Assembly: GCA_033721235.1 (NCBI GenBank)
Contig: JAWWAY010000014.1
Location: 1-64,000 of the forward strand
Direction: 5' to 3'
Length of the DNA stretch: 64,000 nt
DNA from: UBA5078 sp033721235
GTDB taxonomy: Bacteria > Pseudomonadota > Gammaproteobacteria > Pseudomonadales > Pseudohongiellaceae
A program made the translations under genes and the position numbers. Positions 42,415-51,969 of the stretch are shown here, piece after piece (the first letter of the stretch is position 1; every line of letters begins with the position of its first letter). Under the pieces are notes generated by a model. That model ran no database searches. It saw only the letters and a program-made list of their open reading frames with translations, and was not told the DNA's origin.

Positions 42415-44919
42415 TTAGAATTGATAGCTAAAGCCTAGCCAGCCCCCTCTCGGCGCACCCGCACCTAGAAATATAGGGCGCATGTCTCCCAAGTTTGGCA
42501 AAACCTCTCTCGGACTCTCGCCCAACAACCCAAAATTTTCATAACGTACATTCAAAGCATTCGTTACTCGGGCGAATATCTGAAACTCTTCCGACGGGGA
42601 GTACTGTGCCCTCAGGTTAAGTACGGTGAAGCCATTAACAGAGTCCAGTTCATTCGATTCGTCGCCGCGTATAATCTGACTGGAGTTGTATACTATCTCT
42701 GCCCCCAGGCTCATCGCTTGACTTAAATCAAGAGAGACACTCATTTTAGCGACATGCTCAGGCAGGCCTGGCAGCCTTTTTCCTGCCGTCACTAGCAGCT
42801 CTCCTTCCGTGTTGGCACTGGGATGGTTCGGACTAAGAATTAGAAAGTCGTCCTCGAAGCTTGCTTGTAGATAGGAGTACGATGCTGACCAGTGCAAGCG
42901 CTTGTATCGTCCACTTAATGCGCTCTCCAATCCTCTGCGCCGAGTCTTTTCCACATTGGCAAAAAGACCTGTCGCCCGCCCTGTCGTTTGGAACAGAATA
43001 TCATCGCGATTTACCGCATTAAAAACACTAATGCGATAGTCCCCCATTGCCCAGTCGCCACGGATACCAAACTCAACGCTTTGTGTCACGACATCGTCTA
43101 AAGGAGGATCAGCCAGGAACGCATTAGGTAGACGACATTCGAAGTCGATATCGTCAGGGTCGTCGCCGTTGGCTATTGCATACTGTCTCGCGACCTCAAA
43201 AACGCCTTCGTTGCAAGCTAACTCGATAGGCGTTGGTACTCTGTTTGATTCACTGTAGGCCCCATACACGCTTGCCGATTCGCTCACATCATAAGAGAAA
43301 CCCAATGCTGGATTTAGCCGGGAGAAGCGATGATTACCATTGAGTTCAGGGCGCTCACCCGAGCGATCGCGCAAGACAATATCGGTGCGATTAAACCTTG
43401 CGGATGCAGTGACTGATAATGCGTTAGAGACCTGAATCGTATCGGTAAAATAAATACTGTAAGTCTTAGTGCTAGTGGCAATATTGGTTTCGGCTTCGTC
43501 GACGAATAGCCCCGTCCCCAAGCCCTCAGTACTGCGAGTTTGTGGGTCAAGATCAGACAGTTCCATTATCGCCTCGAAGTCCGAAACTCCACGAAAATAA
43601 GCAACGCCAAGCACGAATTCATTTGGCAGCCCGATAAGGCGATCACTTACTTCTAGCTGTGTACTAAATCCTTCGCTGCGCTGTTTTCGACGGCTAATAT
43701 TATTAATCGCATCATCAGAAATGACACCATCACCGCTGAGCTCTTCAATGATGTCTTCCAGCTCGAAGTCTTCTGCTTCCAAGCCCAGTCCATTTGCTCG
43801 CTGCTCAATTAAAAATTCAAGTTCAGCAAAAGACGTAACACTGTCATCATTGCCTTCACATATACTATCAAGTGCTATGCCCAGCTGATCTGCCAATCTA
43901 TCTTCTACATCGTCCGCTTCTTCGAAAAGAGATTGCTGCCCACCAAAGTACTGGCAAGACTCAAATTCCGAACCATCGCCATTGAAGGAGTCTGTCGTAT
44001 TCTCTCTGCGAAACGCGACACTAGACACTGCAATACTTTCACTTAAACGAAGACTGCTCTTAAGATTAAGCATCTGCATATCGTTTTCTGTGATATCTGG
44101 CGCCGTAAAAACAGCGCTGCGGTCAAGCTGCAACAAACCAAGCGGCAGCGACCCGTTTCCCGTTAAATCGCTGTCACCTTGCTGATAGATTAGATCGAGC
44201 GCCGAACCGTAGTCACTACGCCAACTAATACTACTGTACAGATTCATCGCCTCGGAGTCCGACAGGTCCCGCCAACCATCCTCCTCAAACCGACTAAGAT
44301 TAAGATAGTATCCCCAGCGGCCATTATTACCTCCGCTTTCAATACTACTGACGATACGCCCCCAAGATCCCGCGCTGACATCTAAACGTTCATCAGTGGA
44401 GGTAAAACCGTTTTTCATATTTATCGATAACGCTCCACCCAAGGTATTTAGCCCAAATAGAGGGCTAGCGCCACTGATGAGAGACATGCTTTGCACGGCG
44501 GATTCCGGTAAAAGATCCCAGTTCACCGCATCACCCAAAGGCTCATTAACGCGGACGCCATCTTGATACACGGCAAGCCCTTGAGACAAACCCAGCAAGG
44601 GTGAGACAGAGAACCCCCGAAATTGAATATCAGGCTGCAGAGGATTGTTCTGTGCAGAGTTGATATTCACACCACTAAAATGGCTGTTCATATAGTCGCT
44701 GAGGTCAAGCGTAATGGAATCAGTAAGCTCTTTGGCAGAGACACTCTGCACAGCGAAAGGAAGTTGCGACTCGTCTATACCGAGCGAGCTATTCGGTGTC
44801 ACACCAACGACCTGAATTTCATCTAAAACTTCTGCAGCCATTACAGTTGGGGCACTGAAGCCCAAGACAATAATAGTCGGAAGTATTGGGAGCACCCGCA
44901 CGGGCCATACAGCTTTCAT
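42415..44919 (-). CDS. TonB-dependent outer-membrane receptor
   Basis: An 834-residue receptor with a signal peptide (ends VMA/AE) and a TonB-box-like segment (EIQVVGVTPNS). The plug spans about 45-170 (QLPFAVQSVSAKELTDSITL, IQFRGFSVSPLLGLSQGLAV, GLNTLGGALSINMKNG). The C-terminal strand ends in GWLGFSYQF. It has a long acidic external insertion near residues 330-390 (Cys at about 321 and 345). The ligand is unknown. On the same strand it lies 105 nt after the LRR gene and 102 nt before the next receptor, so the four genes 47657-40186 may form one long unit. Confidence 0.88.
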   Translation of the reverse strand: MKAVWPVRVLPILPTIIVLGFSAPTVMAAEVLDEIQVVGVTPNSSLGIDESQLPFAVQSVSAKELTDSITLDLSDYMNSHFSGVNINSAQNNPLQPDIQFRGFSVSPLLGLSQGLAVYQDGVRVNEPLGDAVNWDLLPESAVQSMSLISGASPLFGLNTLGGALSINMKNGFTSTDERLDVSAGSWGRIVSSIESGGNNGRWGYYLNLSRFEEDGWRDLSDSEAMNLYSSISWRSDYGSALDLIYQQGDSDLTGNGSLPLGLLQLDRSAVFTAPDITENDMQMLNLKSSLRLSESIAVSSVAFRRENTTDSFNGDGSEFESCQYFGGQQSLFEEADDVEDRLADQLGIALDSICEGNDDSVTSFAELEFLIEQRANGLGLEAEDFELEDIIEELSGDGVISDDAINNISRRKQRSEGFSTQLEVSDRLIGLPNEFVLGVAYFRGVSDFEAIMELSDLDPQTRSTEGLGTGLFVDEAETNIATSTKTYSIYFTDTIQVSNALSVTASARFNRTDIVLRDRSGERPELNGNHRFSRLNPALGFSYDVSESASVYGAYSESNRVPTPIELACNEGVFEVARQYAIANGDDPDDIDFECRLPNAFLADPPLDDVVTQSVEFGIRGDWAMGDYRISVFNAVNRDDILFQTTGRATGLFANVEKTRRRGLESALSGRYKRLHWSASYSYLQASFEDDFLILSPNHPSANTEGELLVTAGKRLPGLPEHVAKMSVSLDLSQAMSLGAEIVYNSSQIIRGDESNELDSVNGFTVLNLRAQYSPSEEFQIFARVTNALNVRYENFGLLGESPREVLPNLGDMRPIFLGAGAPRGGWLGFSYQF

Positions 44920-45024
44920 CTCACCCTACCACTTAATTATAATTCAGGGCGAGATTGTACTTATATGCAATACAGCGCACCAGTGCTCAAAATCACAAGA
45001 AAAAAGCAGCGAATGCCGTTAGCT

Positions 45025-46389
45025 CTAGAGAGGCGCGTAGTCTCTAATAACAAAAGAAACGCTGGAATGATCGGCAAGCAGCTCAAGCGAAGCCCGATAG
45101 TGATCCCCCGAAAACGAGCTCATGTCTGGGTAAGGACCGAACTCGTCAACCAATACAATATCAGGTATCGATAAAATGCCATCTTCGAAGACGGCGATGG
45201 CATCGGTATTCGGATTCTCTATTTGCTCGCTGTAGGACAAACTATACACTTGCGGCGACACAAAAGGGTTACCCCTTAGCAGTACAATTTTATAAAATTC
45301 GTTTCCCACCTTCACTGCCGACAAATGAATCTCGGAGCCATAGCGTCTCACCGCATTGCGATATCCGGTCTCAACAGCCACATTGCCTTGCGCTGCTAAA
45401 GTAGCGAGAACTTCCCTAGCATCTTCACCTAAAGGGCTTTCATAGGCTATGAAGGTTTCTAGTCTGTCTAGCCCCGATAGATCGATCGACGAAATCCTAT
45501 TGCTGCTTATATCGATATACTCCAATAATTCATTGTTGGAAAAGTTAATTTCCATGAGCTGGTTGTGATTCACTCTCAGGTACTTTAGTGCGGGGAAAGG
45601 AGATATATCGAGACTTGTAATACCCACATCACTTGCTAGCAAATACTCAAGACCAGACATCGTCACTAGCTCAACTTCAATTGCGCTGTTGCGTGAAAAG
45701 TCAAGGTATTTGAGATTCACCTGCTCCGTTAAGACCAAAGAATCCAGCCTATTGCCAGCAACATTGAGCGCCGTTAGTTCCGACAAGCCAGTCAAGTCCA
45801 GTGTTTGTAGAAAACTAGCAGTGACACCCAATACTCTAAGCATTGAGTTATGGGAAACATCCAATACTTGCAAATTACTATAAGAGATTATGAGAGATTC
45901 GAGTAGGGGATTATGACTAGTATCCAAACTAAGGAGTCCGTAGCTATTTGACAACGACAGCGTCGTCAACACTGGATTACCACTTAGATCAGGCTGCGAT
46001 AGTGTCGTGTAATCCAGACCCAACGCCCTTAACTTCGAATTTTGAGTAACATCTAAATTCACCAAAGGATTGAAGCCGGCCTGCAGGTAAGAAAGCTCGA
46101 CGTTCTCACTTAAATCCAAGCTTGTAATTCGATTATTAAAGACGGAAAGCGACTCTAGAAACGGGAACGCCTCAACGCCCCCAATAGAAGAGATCCCCAT
46201 TGAATGGCACGATAGCTCACGCACCTGCCATGCGCTTAACCATGCATTTGCTTGAGCTTCGGACTCTACACAATCGGCAAACTTAGCATCATCGAAAACC
46301 AGCTCGTCTATAGCAGTATTGGCCGAGGGAAAACCCTGTGAGGCGAAGCCGAAAAGGGCAAAAAACAATAAAAGAGTACGTAGATACAT
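45025..46389 (-). CDS. Secreted leucine-rich-repeat protein
   Basis: A 454-residue protein read from ATG 46387-46389, which has GGAGG upstream; a longer frame from 46428 would hide the signal peptide (LLLFFALFGFASQGFP, then SAN). Residues about 60-320 are roughly 12-13 LRR units of 20-22 residues with the LxxLDLSxNxxLxxL pattern (for example ITSLDLSENVELSYLQAG). The C-terminal 110 residues are a different domain (HLSAVKVGNEFYKIVLLRGN). LRR proteins bind protein or glycan partners. It sits between a trypsin-like protease and two TonB receptors, suggesting outer-membrane or surface work. Confidence 0.87.
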   Translation of the reverse strand: MYLRTLLLFFALFGFASQGFPSANTAIDELVFDDAKFADCVESEAQANAWLSAWQVRELSCHSMGISSIGGVEAFPFLESLSVFNNRITSLDLSENVELSYLQAGFNPLVNLDVTQNSKLRALGLDYTTLSQPDLSGNPVLTTLSLSNSYGLLSLDTSHNPLLESLIISYSNLQVLDVSHNSMLRVLGVTASFLQTLDLTGLSELTALNVAGNRLDSLVLTEQVNLKYLDFSRNSAIEVELVTMSGLEYLLASDVGITSLDISPFPALKYLRVNHNQLMEINFSNNELLEYIDISSNRISSIDLSGLDRLETFIAYESPLGEDAREVLATLAAQGNVAVETGYRNAVRRYGSEIHLSAVKVGNEFYKIVLLRGNPFVSPQVYSLSYSEQIENPNTDAIAVFEDGILSIPDIVLVDEFGPYPDMSSFSGDHYRASLELLADHSSVSFVIRDYAPL

Positions 46390-46472
46390 GAAGAGCCTCC
46401 ATTCCTTGGACTTGTATAAACGGTGCAAGCATATAGGCCTCTAGATCTACATGCAAAGCACCGCCACGACAC

Positions 46473-47657
46473 TTAAATGGGTGCAGCAATTTCCAAGTCA
46501 GTCACCGCAGAGAAACCACCCCGGCAGTTGCCTAAATTGCTTTGCACCATAAATTTCGCACTAATGCCTTGGGGGAAATCTAGAGTGAGACTCGACTCCT
46601 CTCCCAAAGAGGCCGAATAGATCTGGCTAAGATCAGAGCTTAAAGCATAGTACAAACGATATTCGACGCCATCAGTATCATTACTGAGCTGCAGCTGAAA
46701 CTGTTGCCCCGCTATTGTGACGGCTAGCTCAGGTACTGAGGGCGTGTTTTCTGAGTCGCATATACGCTGTGATATCCAGTCGCTGTATTGGCTCACGCGC
46801 GTGTAGACACCATAAAGCCCGGGCACTCCGCAGCCAATTCCCCAGCTTACTATGCCCACTTGAAGCTCCCCATCGCCTGCCTCATTTGCCATGGCGAGGG
46901 GGCCGCCGCTATCCCCATCACAGGTATCGACCCCGCCTTCCTCTAAGCCAACGCACAGCATATTCGTGGTAAGTTCGTCCGCCCCCAGGCTCTGCTCACA
47001 CTCCAAGGCGCTACGAATTGGCAAAGTAACGACTCTCAATTCACGGGGGTAATCCCCACTTGAGTCGCTATCTGAATCATAGAAGGTAGAACCCCAGCCC
47101 ATTGCCGTCGCCAAGGCTCCCTGCGCCACTTCGTCAATACTAAAATTGGGAGCCGCTAACTCTACCGGCTCAACTCCCTCCAATGGCTCGGAGAGCTTGA
47201 TCAGTGCAATATCGTTATCGAAGACAACTCCAACTTCAGAGTCCAGATCGACAAACCCTTCGTGGACTACAATCTCCTCAACTTCTGCCCTCTGCCCAAA
47301 GCCGGGCGCGAGCACAGTGGTACCGAATAGTACCTCGACATCATTGCTATCTTCGTCAACAAGACAGTGAGCCGCACTTAACACCCACTGGGGAGCTATT
47401 AGGCTACCGGCACAGAATTGCGCGTAGAAGGGGTCACTCTCATTGGCATCCATCACACCAACAAACCATTCCCAGCCTAGGCCGCGGCCACCTATAATGG
47501 GCTGCTGATGTGAGAACGAGGCATCAACGCTGGATTCATCCACTGCATGAGTATTATCGCTTTGCAAAAAACTCACTGTGAGTACAAGGGACAATAACAG
47601 GCGCATCATATGGCCAGCTCGTTCCCCGTTCATTTTTCTTGTTGATGTCAATTCCAT
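46473..47657 (-). CDS. Exported trypsin-like (S1) serine protease
   Basis: A 394-residue protein; the ATG at 47657 has GGAGC eight nt upstream. The hydrophobic MMRLLLSLVLTVSFLQ segment (17-32) is the signal, then IIGG at 54-57 as the activation site. Catalytic triad: His97 (SAAHC), Asp149 (DNDIAL), Ser250 (GDSGGP). Asp at 244 (VDTCDGDSGG) suggests trypsin-like cleavage after Arg/Lys. The C-terminal about 100 residues form an extra beta-rich domain (LAVTIAGQQFQLQLSNDTDG) of unknown role. It precedes the LRR gene by 83 nt. Confidence 0.92.
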   Translation of the reverse strand: MELTSTRKMNGERAGHMMRLLLSLVLTVSFLQSDNTHAVDESSVDASFSHQQPIIGGRGLGWEWFVGVMDANESDPFYAQFCAGSLIAPQWVLSAAHCLVDEDSNDVEVLFGTTVLAPGFGQRAEVEEIVVHEGFVDLDSEVGVVFDNDIALIKLSEPLEGVEPVELAAPNFSIDEVAQGALATAMGWGSTFYDSDSDSSGDYPRELRVVTLPIRSALECEQSLGADELTTNMLCVGLEEGGVDTCDGDSGGPLAMANEAGDGELQVGIVSWGIGCGVPGLYGVYTRVSQYSDWISQRICDSENTPSVPELAVTIAGQQFQLQLSNDTDGVEYRLYYALSSDLSQIYSASLGEESSLTLDFPQGISAKFMVQSNLGNCRGGFSAVTDLEIAAPI

Positions 47658-47872
47658 TGGTTTTGCTCCGTTCTTGATTGATAGCAGCTATTATCACCCG
47701 CGCTTAAGACGGCTCACAAGCGAAAACTCAGCAAGCACTGAAAGCCCTATTTACTAGTCACTGTGTCCCATGATGCTGAAACAGCATATAATCGGCGACT
47801 GATCAGGTCGCTGTACAATTCCAAGAGTTACGCGGCAAAAAGACAAGTTTCGATTTCAAGGAATAGCACTTA

Positions 47873-48706
47873 ATGAGCAACCCTCGCACCACGCCGAGTG
47901 CATCCCCCGCCGCAATGTTAGCTGGCCTTTGGGCCCAGCGCAGTTTGATCGGACAAATGGCAAAACGCGAAGTGCAACTGCGTTATCGAGGCTCTTTCAT
48001 AGGCATGGCTTGGTCTTTTGTTACGCCCATTCTGATGCTAGTGGTTTACACTTTTGTGTTCAGCGTTGTATTTCAAGCACGCTGGGGTACCTCCGAGAAC
48101 GAAAGCCAGGTTGAGTTTGCCGTCGTTCTATTCGTCGGCATGATCATCTTTACCCTATTTGCCGAGACCATCAACCGTGCCCCTACGCTCATTCTCAGCA
48201 ATGTGAATTATGTTAAGAAGGTGGTCTTTCCCCTCGAGATCCTGCCAGTCGTTAGCCTAGTTTCATCATTGTTTCATGCTGCCATTAGCTTCCTGGTGCT
48301 ATTAATTGCGATTGTCTTTACCACCGGTGACCTCGAGCCCAGCGTCCTGTTTTTTCCGCTAATTGTTTTGCCCCTGCTCATTGCCACCCTAGGTGCCATT
48401 TTCCTACTGGCTTCTCTGGGGGTGTTTATCCGAGATATTGGCCAGACCGTGGGCATTATCACGACGGCAATGATGTTCTTATCCCCTGTTTTTTACCCTA
48501 TCTCCAGCCTGCCAGATAGACTCCAGCCTTTTCTTCAGCTCAATCCGCTGACCTTCGTCATTGAACAGGCAAGAGCGGCGCTTATCTTCGGGCAGAGTCC
48601 AGATTGGTCTGGCCTATTCATTTACTATCTCGTTTGTCTATTGGCAGGCTATTTGGGATTCTTCTGCTTTCAGAAACTGCGCGGGGGCTTTGCCGATGTC
48701 CTCTAA
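47873..48706 (+). CDS. wzm: ABC-2 polysaccharide exporter permease (Wzm/TagG type)
   Basis: A 277-residue inner-membrane protein with six helices. The N-terminal REVQLRYRGSFIGMAWSFVTPILMLVVYTFVFSVVF block is characteristic of Wzm/KpsM/TagG permeases. It pairs with the ATPase gene that overlaps its end by 11 nt. The pair moves undecaprenyl-linked O-antigen or capsule chains across the inner membrane. Five genes 47873-53073 follow each other with small gaps or overlaps, so they are probably one operon. Confidence 0.92.
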   Translation: MSNPRTTPSASPAAMLAGLWAQRSLIGQMAKREVQLRYRGSFIGMAWSFVTPILMLVVYTFVFSVVFQARWGTSENESQVEFAVVLFVGMIIFTLFAETINRAPTLILSNVNYVKKVVFPLEILPVVSLVSSLFHAAISFLVLLIAIVFTTGDLEPSVLFFPLIVLPLLIATLGAIFLLASLGVFIRDIGQTVGIITTAMMFLSPVFYPISSLPDRLQPFLQLNPLTFVIEQARAALIFGQSPDWSGLFIYYLVCLLAGYLGFFCFQKLRGGFADVL

Positions 48707-49925
48707 GCCCGTTATCAGCGTCAAAAAGCTAGGCAAACGCTACCAGCGATTTGCCAACCCTAGAGACCGTTTAAAACAGCTTATTTGGCCGGCAAGTGCT
48801 AAACCCGAGCAGGAATTCTGGGCACTCAAAGACGCTAGCTTCGACGTCATGTCAGGAGAGGTCTTCGGTATCGTGGGACGCAATGGCGCTGGTAAATCCA
48901 CTCTCTTACAGCTGGTTTGTGGCACCTTGTCGGCTAGTACCGGAGACGTATCTGTCCATGGCAGAGTCGCTGCGCTGTTAGAGTTAGGGGCCGGTTTTAA
49001 CCCTGAGTTCTCCGCTCGTGAGAATATTTTTATGAGCGCCTCGATTATGGGCTTAAGCCGCGAAGAGACGGCAGCGCTTTATGATGAAATTGTCGAGTTT
49101 TCCGGCGTTGGCGCGTTCATTGAACAGCCAATGAAGACCTTCTCCAGCGGCATGTACGTCCGCCTTGCCTTCGCAGTGGCCACCGCCTTCACGCCCGATA
49201 TTCTTATCATTGACGAGGCTCTTTCAGTCGGAGACGGCGCGTTCTCACGCAAATCCTTCGATCGCATTATGGCGCTGAAGGAGGCTGGCAAGACAATCTT
49301 ATTTTGCTCCCACTCAATGTATCAGATAGATGCTCTGTGCGAGCGAGCTCTATGGTTAGAGGATGGCAAGGTTCGTATGCTGGGCGCGGCCGGAGACGTC
49401 ACTAGCGCCTATAATACGGCGCTGGCCGTCGAAATAGCGCCGGAATCAAGAAATACAGGCAGCAAGGAGACGGCGCTTACAGCAACGGCTAAAGACCCTG
49501 CCGCTCCTCCATCCTCTGGCAGAATCGTGAATGTATCCGCCAAGGCCGACGGTAAAGAAGGCAGCAAGCTGGAGCTTGTGACTGGCGAGAGTCACTTGTC
49601 TTTGCGCATTGAGTTCATTGTGGATCCCGAACTAGACCCTCCTACCGTTGCCTTTGCCATCGAGACCGCAGCCGGGGTTATGGTAACGAGCCTATTGTCC
49701 ACAGATTCACAAGACTGTGTTCACACTAGCCCAGACGGCGCCGGTTATGCCCAAGTAGAAATAGAGAAGCTGCCTCTGATGAAGGGGGACTATAGAGTCA
49801 GCGCTTTTCTCGCGTGCGAGAAAGGGCTGCATGTGTACGACTGGGTCCCACAGAGCATTAGCCTCAAAGTGACGCAAACCAGTACCGCTCAAGGCGTGGT
49901 AGTATTACCCCACAAATGGCAGTAA
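48696..49925 (+). CDS. wzt: ABC transporter ATPase (Wzt/TagH type) with C-terminal substrate-binding domain
   Basis: A 409-residue ATPase. I start at ATG 48696, which overlaps the permease stop and begins with MSSKPVISVKKLGKRYQRF; an earlier frame start at 48561 is inside the permease. Walker A GRNGAGKST (61-69), signature FSSGMYVRLA (149-158), Walker B ILIIDEA (169-175). The long extra C-terminal part (about 255-409) is the Wzt_C-like beta-sandwich (FIVDPELDPPTVAFAIE...), which in O-antigen systems reads the non-reducing end cap of the chain and decides its export. This predicts capped chains, set by the glycan. Confidence 0.93.
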   Translation: MSSKPVISVKKLGKRYQRFANPRDRLKQLIWPASAKPEQEFWALKDASFDVMSGEVFGIVGRNGAGKSTLLQLVCGTLSASTGDVSVHGRVAALLELGAGFNPEFSARENIFMSASIMGLSREETAALYDEIVEFSGVGAFIEQPMKTFSSGMYVRLAFAVATAFTPDILIIDEALSVGDGAFSRKSFDRIMALKEAGKTILFCSHSMYQIDALCERALWLEDGKVRMLGAAGDVTSAYNTALAVEIAPESRNTGSKETALTATAKDPAAPPSSGRIVNVSAKADGKEGSKLELVTGESHLSLRIEFIVDPELDPPTVAFAIETAAGVMVTSLLSTDSQDCVHTSPDGAGYAQVEIEKLPLMKGDYRVSAFLACEKGLHVYDWVPQSISLKVTQTSTAQGVVVLPHKWQ

Positions 49926-49960
49926 TAGCCAGAAACACACATTCTCTTTTGGTATAAGCA

Positions 49961-50944
49961 TTGGAACGAAGAAACTGCCCTATTGGTGAACACACATTTC
50001 AAATCGGCAATATCACTGCAGAGGATAGCGCCAGTGTTCTAGAACTTTTTTCAGCTGCATTTGGCGATCAGGCCGACGAACGATGGTTTCACTGGAAGCA
50101 ATGCGATGCGCATACCAAAGCGGTCGGTCTGTGGAGCGCCAATGGCGATCTTGTCGCGTACTATTCCGGCATTCCTCGCACGATGTTATTGCAAGGCCAG
50201 CAATACAAGGCTGCCCAAATTGGCGATGTTATGGTAGCCCCAAAACTTAGGGGCATTCTCTCGCGTAAAGGCCCGTTTTATCATGTCTGCTCCAGTTTTT
50301 TACAGTCCCTTGTAGGGGAGAATAAAACCTTCTCTTTCGCCTTCGGCTTCCCTAATGATCGGGCCATGGCCCTCGGCGAGTTGCTCGGTTTTTATCGACG
50401 CACCGTCGAAATTTTACAATTGACCTGGAGCACTAAGACGGCACGTTTGATGAATGGATGGCGTTGCCAACAGCTTAATACTAGGCACAAAGGGTTTGCC
50501 AAAATTGCTAAGTCTTTATGGCAGGCCATGCGCCGCGACCAAGGCGATTATGTGCTCGGAGAGCGCGATCCTGCTTACCTACAGTGGCGTTTCATAGACA
50601 GGCCAGACAAAGAGTATTTCTTCTTCTGTGTCCGTCGCTGGTGGGGCCGCCCTGCGGCCTTGATAGTTCTTACTCGCAACGGTGAAAACGTAGAGCTAGT
50701 CGATATCATTGCCAAGCGTCGCTTCATGCCGATTGCTGTCGAGGCGGCCCGAGTTGAAGCTCGACGTGTTGGGTGCGATACTCTTCACGCTTGGGCAAGC
50801 CCAGTCGTTAGCGAGCTTATAGGGGCTGAGGCGAACAAAGCTCCTTCCGGTGCCACCATGCCAATAGATAATATGTCCCCATTAAGCGATAAGCTTCATA
50901 GCGAGCAATGGTGGTGGCTTGGCGGCGACACCGACTTTCGCTGA
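49961..50944 (+). CDS. GNAT-like acyltransferase of the polysaccharide operon
   Basis: A 327-residue protein from TTG 49961 (start uncertain, with a weak upstream site). Two GNAT-type folds may be present: residues about 15-140 (SVLELFSAAFGDQADERWFHWK ... DLVAYYSGIPRTMLLQ, GDVMVAPKLRGIL) and residues 195-300. The GDV-V-P--RG-G strand-turn matches the acetyl-CoA-binding region. It could decorate the sugar chain or acylate an amino sugar. It lies 35 nt after wzt and touches the next gene. Similar proteins occur in O-antigen clusters. Confidence 0.78.
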   Translation: MERRNCPIGEHTFQIGNITAEDSASVLELFSAAFGDQADERWFHWKQCDAHTKAVGLWSANGDLVAYYSGIPRTMLLQGQQYKAAQIGDVMVAPKLRGILSRKGPFYHVCSSFLQSLVGENKTFSFAFGFPNDRAMALGELLGFYRRTVEILQLTWSTKTARLMNGWRCQQLNTRHKGFAKIAKSLWQAMRRDQGDYVLGERDPAYLQWRFIDRPDKEYFFFCVRRWWGRPAALIVLTRNGENVELVDIIAKRRFMPIAVEAARVEARRVGCDTLHAWASPVVSELIGAEANKAPSGATMPIDNMSPLSDKLHSEQWWWLGGDTDFR

Positions 50945-51955
50945 GTGAGGCTCCGATTAAGGATTACAACAAGCGTGACAGACTCCCCCAGCCTTTTTAA
51001 AAAAATTCTTATTAGCGCACTCCACGCGCTAAATAAATTTGACTATGGCTTAGCTCTGCCCCTCATTGGCCGGCTACCTTTACCTCTAGCCTATAGACTC
51101 TCCGCCATACGCGGCGCCTGCAACGCTATTCTCAAACGCGACTGGCGCTCGCTGGTCATGCAAACACGCCACGTGGCGCGACACTCGACACTGGCCTACC
51201 GAGAGATCTGTCCAGAAAAAAGTCACGCACAAATTGTCTCTATGGTTAAGCAGCGCTATAAAGCGGAGAGCCGCGAAGAGTTCGAGGCAAAATTAATCTG
51301 CAACCAAAGAGTTCATGAGTTAACTTGTAGCAGCGATGCAGAATCATTCATCAAGCAGTACCGAGAAAGCGCCAAAGGCTTAGTCCTTCTCACCCCCCAT
51401 TTCGATAGTTTTATTCTCGGCGTTGTGTTTCTTGGCAGGCTGGGGCTGAAGGTAAACCTCATGTCCTCGCTAGCGCCCGGAGCACAAGAGTGGGACAGTG
51501 CCATCTACAAGCATGTGGTCAGCAAGTACGAAAGTATGGAGCCCTATCTTAACGGCGGTAAAGTCGTCCCTCTGGAAGTAGGTATGAGGCCTTTCTATCA
51601 AATGCTCAAGCGCAAAGAGATACTCGTTATTCTGGGCGATGTGCCTTTAGGGGGCGACAACAACACGCCTCTCGAGGCTCGCTTCATTAACAAAACCCGC
51701 AGACTCTCAGGCGGCCCATATCGCATGGCCCAAAAGACCGACAGCAATCTCGCCAGCTTTGTTTGCGAGTACAAATCTGGCACACAGTACTCACTGACGA
51801 TTAGCGATGTATTCAATTTGGAAAGCTCCGACTGCGTACAGAACGCTTATGATTTTCTCTCTGAGCAGATACTGAGAGCGCCCGAAAAATGGTGGGCGTC
51901 TTATTTATTGTCAGAGCTACCACCGGTCGAATCAACAGCCGACGCCGAGCGTTAG
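50945..51955 (+). CDS. LpxL/HtrB-like lysophospholipid acyltransferase family protein
   Basis: A 336-residue protein. The GTG at 50945 directly follows the previous stop (TGAGTG). A later GTG at 50975 (VTDSPS), with AAGGA 11 nt upstream, is an alternative. Residues 115-300 resemble the LpxL family: LVLLTPHFDSFILGVVFLG (H-x-D/N catalytic area; the normal HX4D/E is seen as HFDSFI, shifted), then VILGDVPLGG, and the second half ends with QILRAPEKWWASYLL, matching the ...I...P..W.W.h pattern at the LpxL C-terminus. The acceptor may be a lipid-linked glycan rather than lipid A. Confidence 0.78.
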   Translation: MRLRLRITTSVTDSPSLFKKILISALHALNKFDYGLALPLIGRLPLPLAYRLSAIRGACNAILKRDWRSLVMQTRHVARHSTLAYREICPEKSHAQIVSMVKQRYKAESREEFEAKLICNQRVHELTCSSDAESFIKQYRESAKGLVLLTPHFDSFILGVVFLGRLGLKVNLMSSLAPGAQEWDSAIYKHVVSKYESMEPYLNGGKVVPLEVGMRPFYQMLKRKEILVILGDVPLGGDNNTPLEARFINKTRRLSGGPYRMAQKTDSNLASFVCEYKSGTQYSLTISDVFNLESSDCVQNAYDFLSEQILRAPEKWWASYLLSELPPVESTADAER

Positions 51956-51969
51956 AGGAGTCGCAAAGA

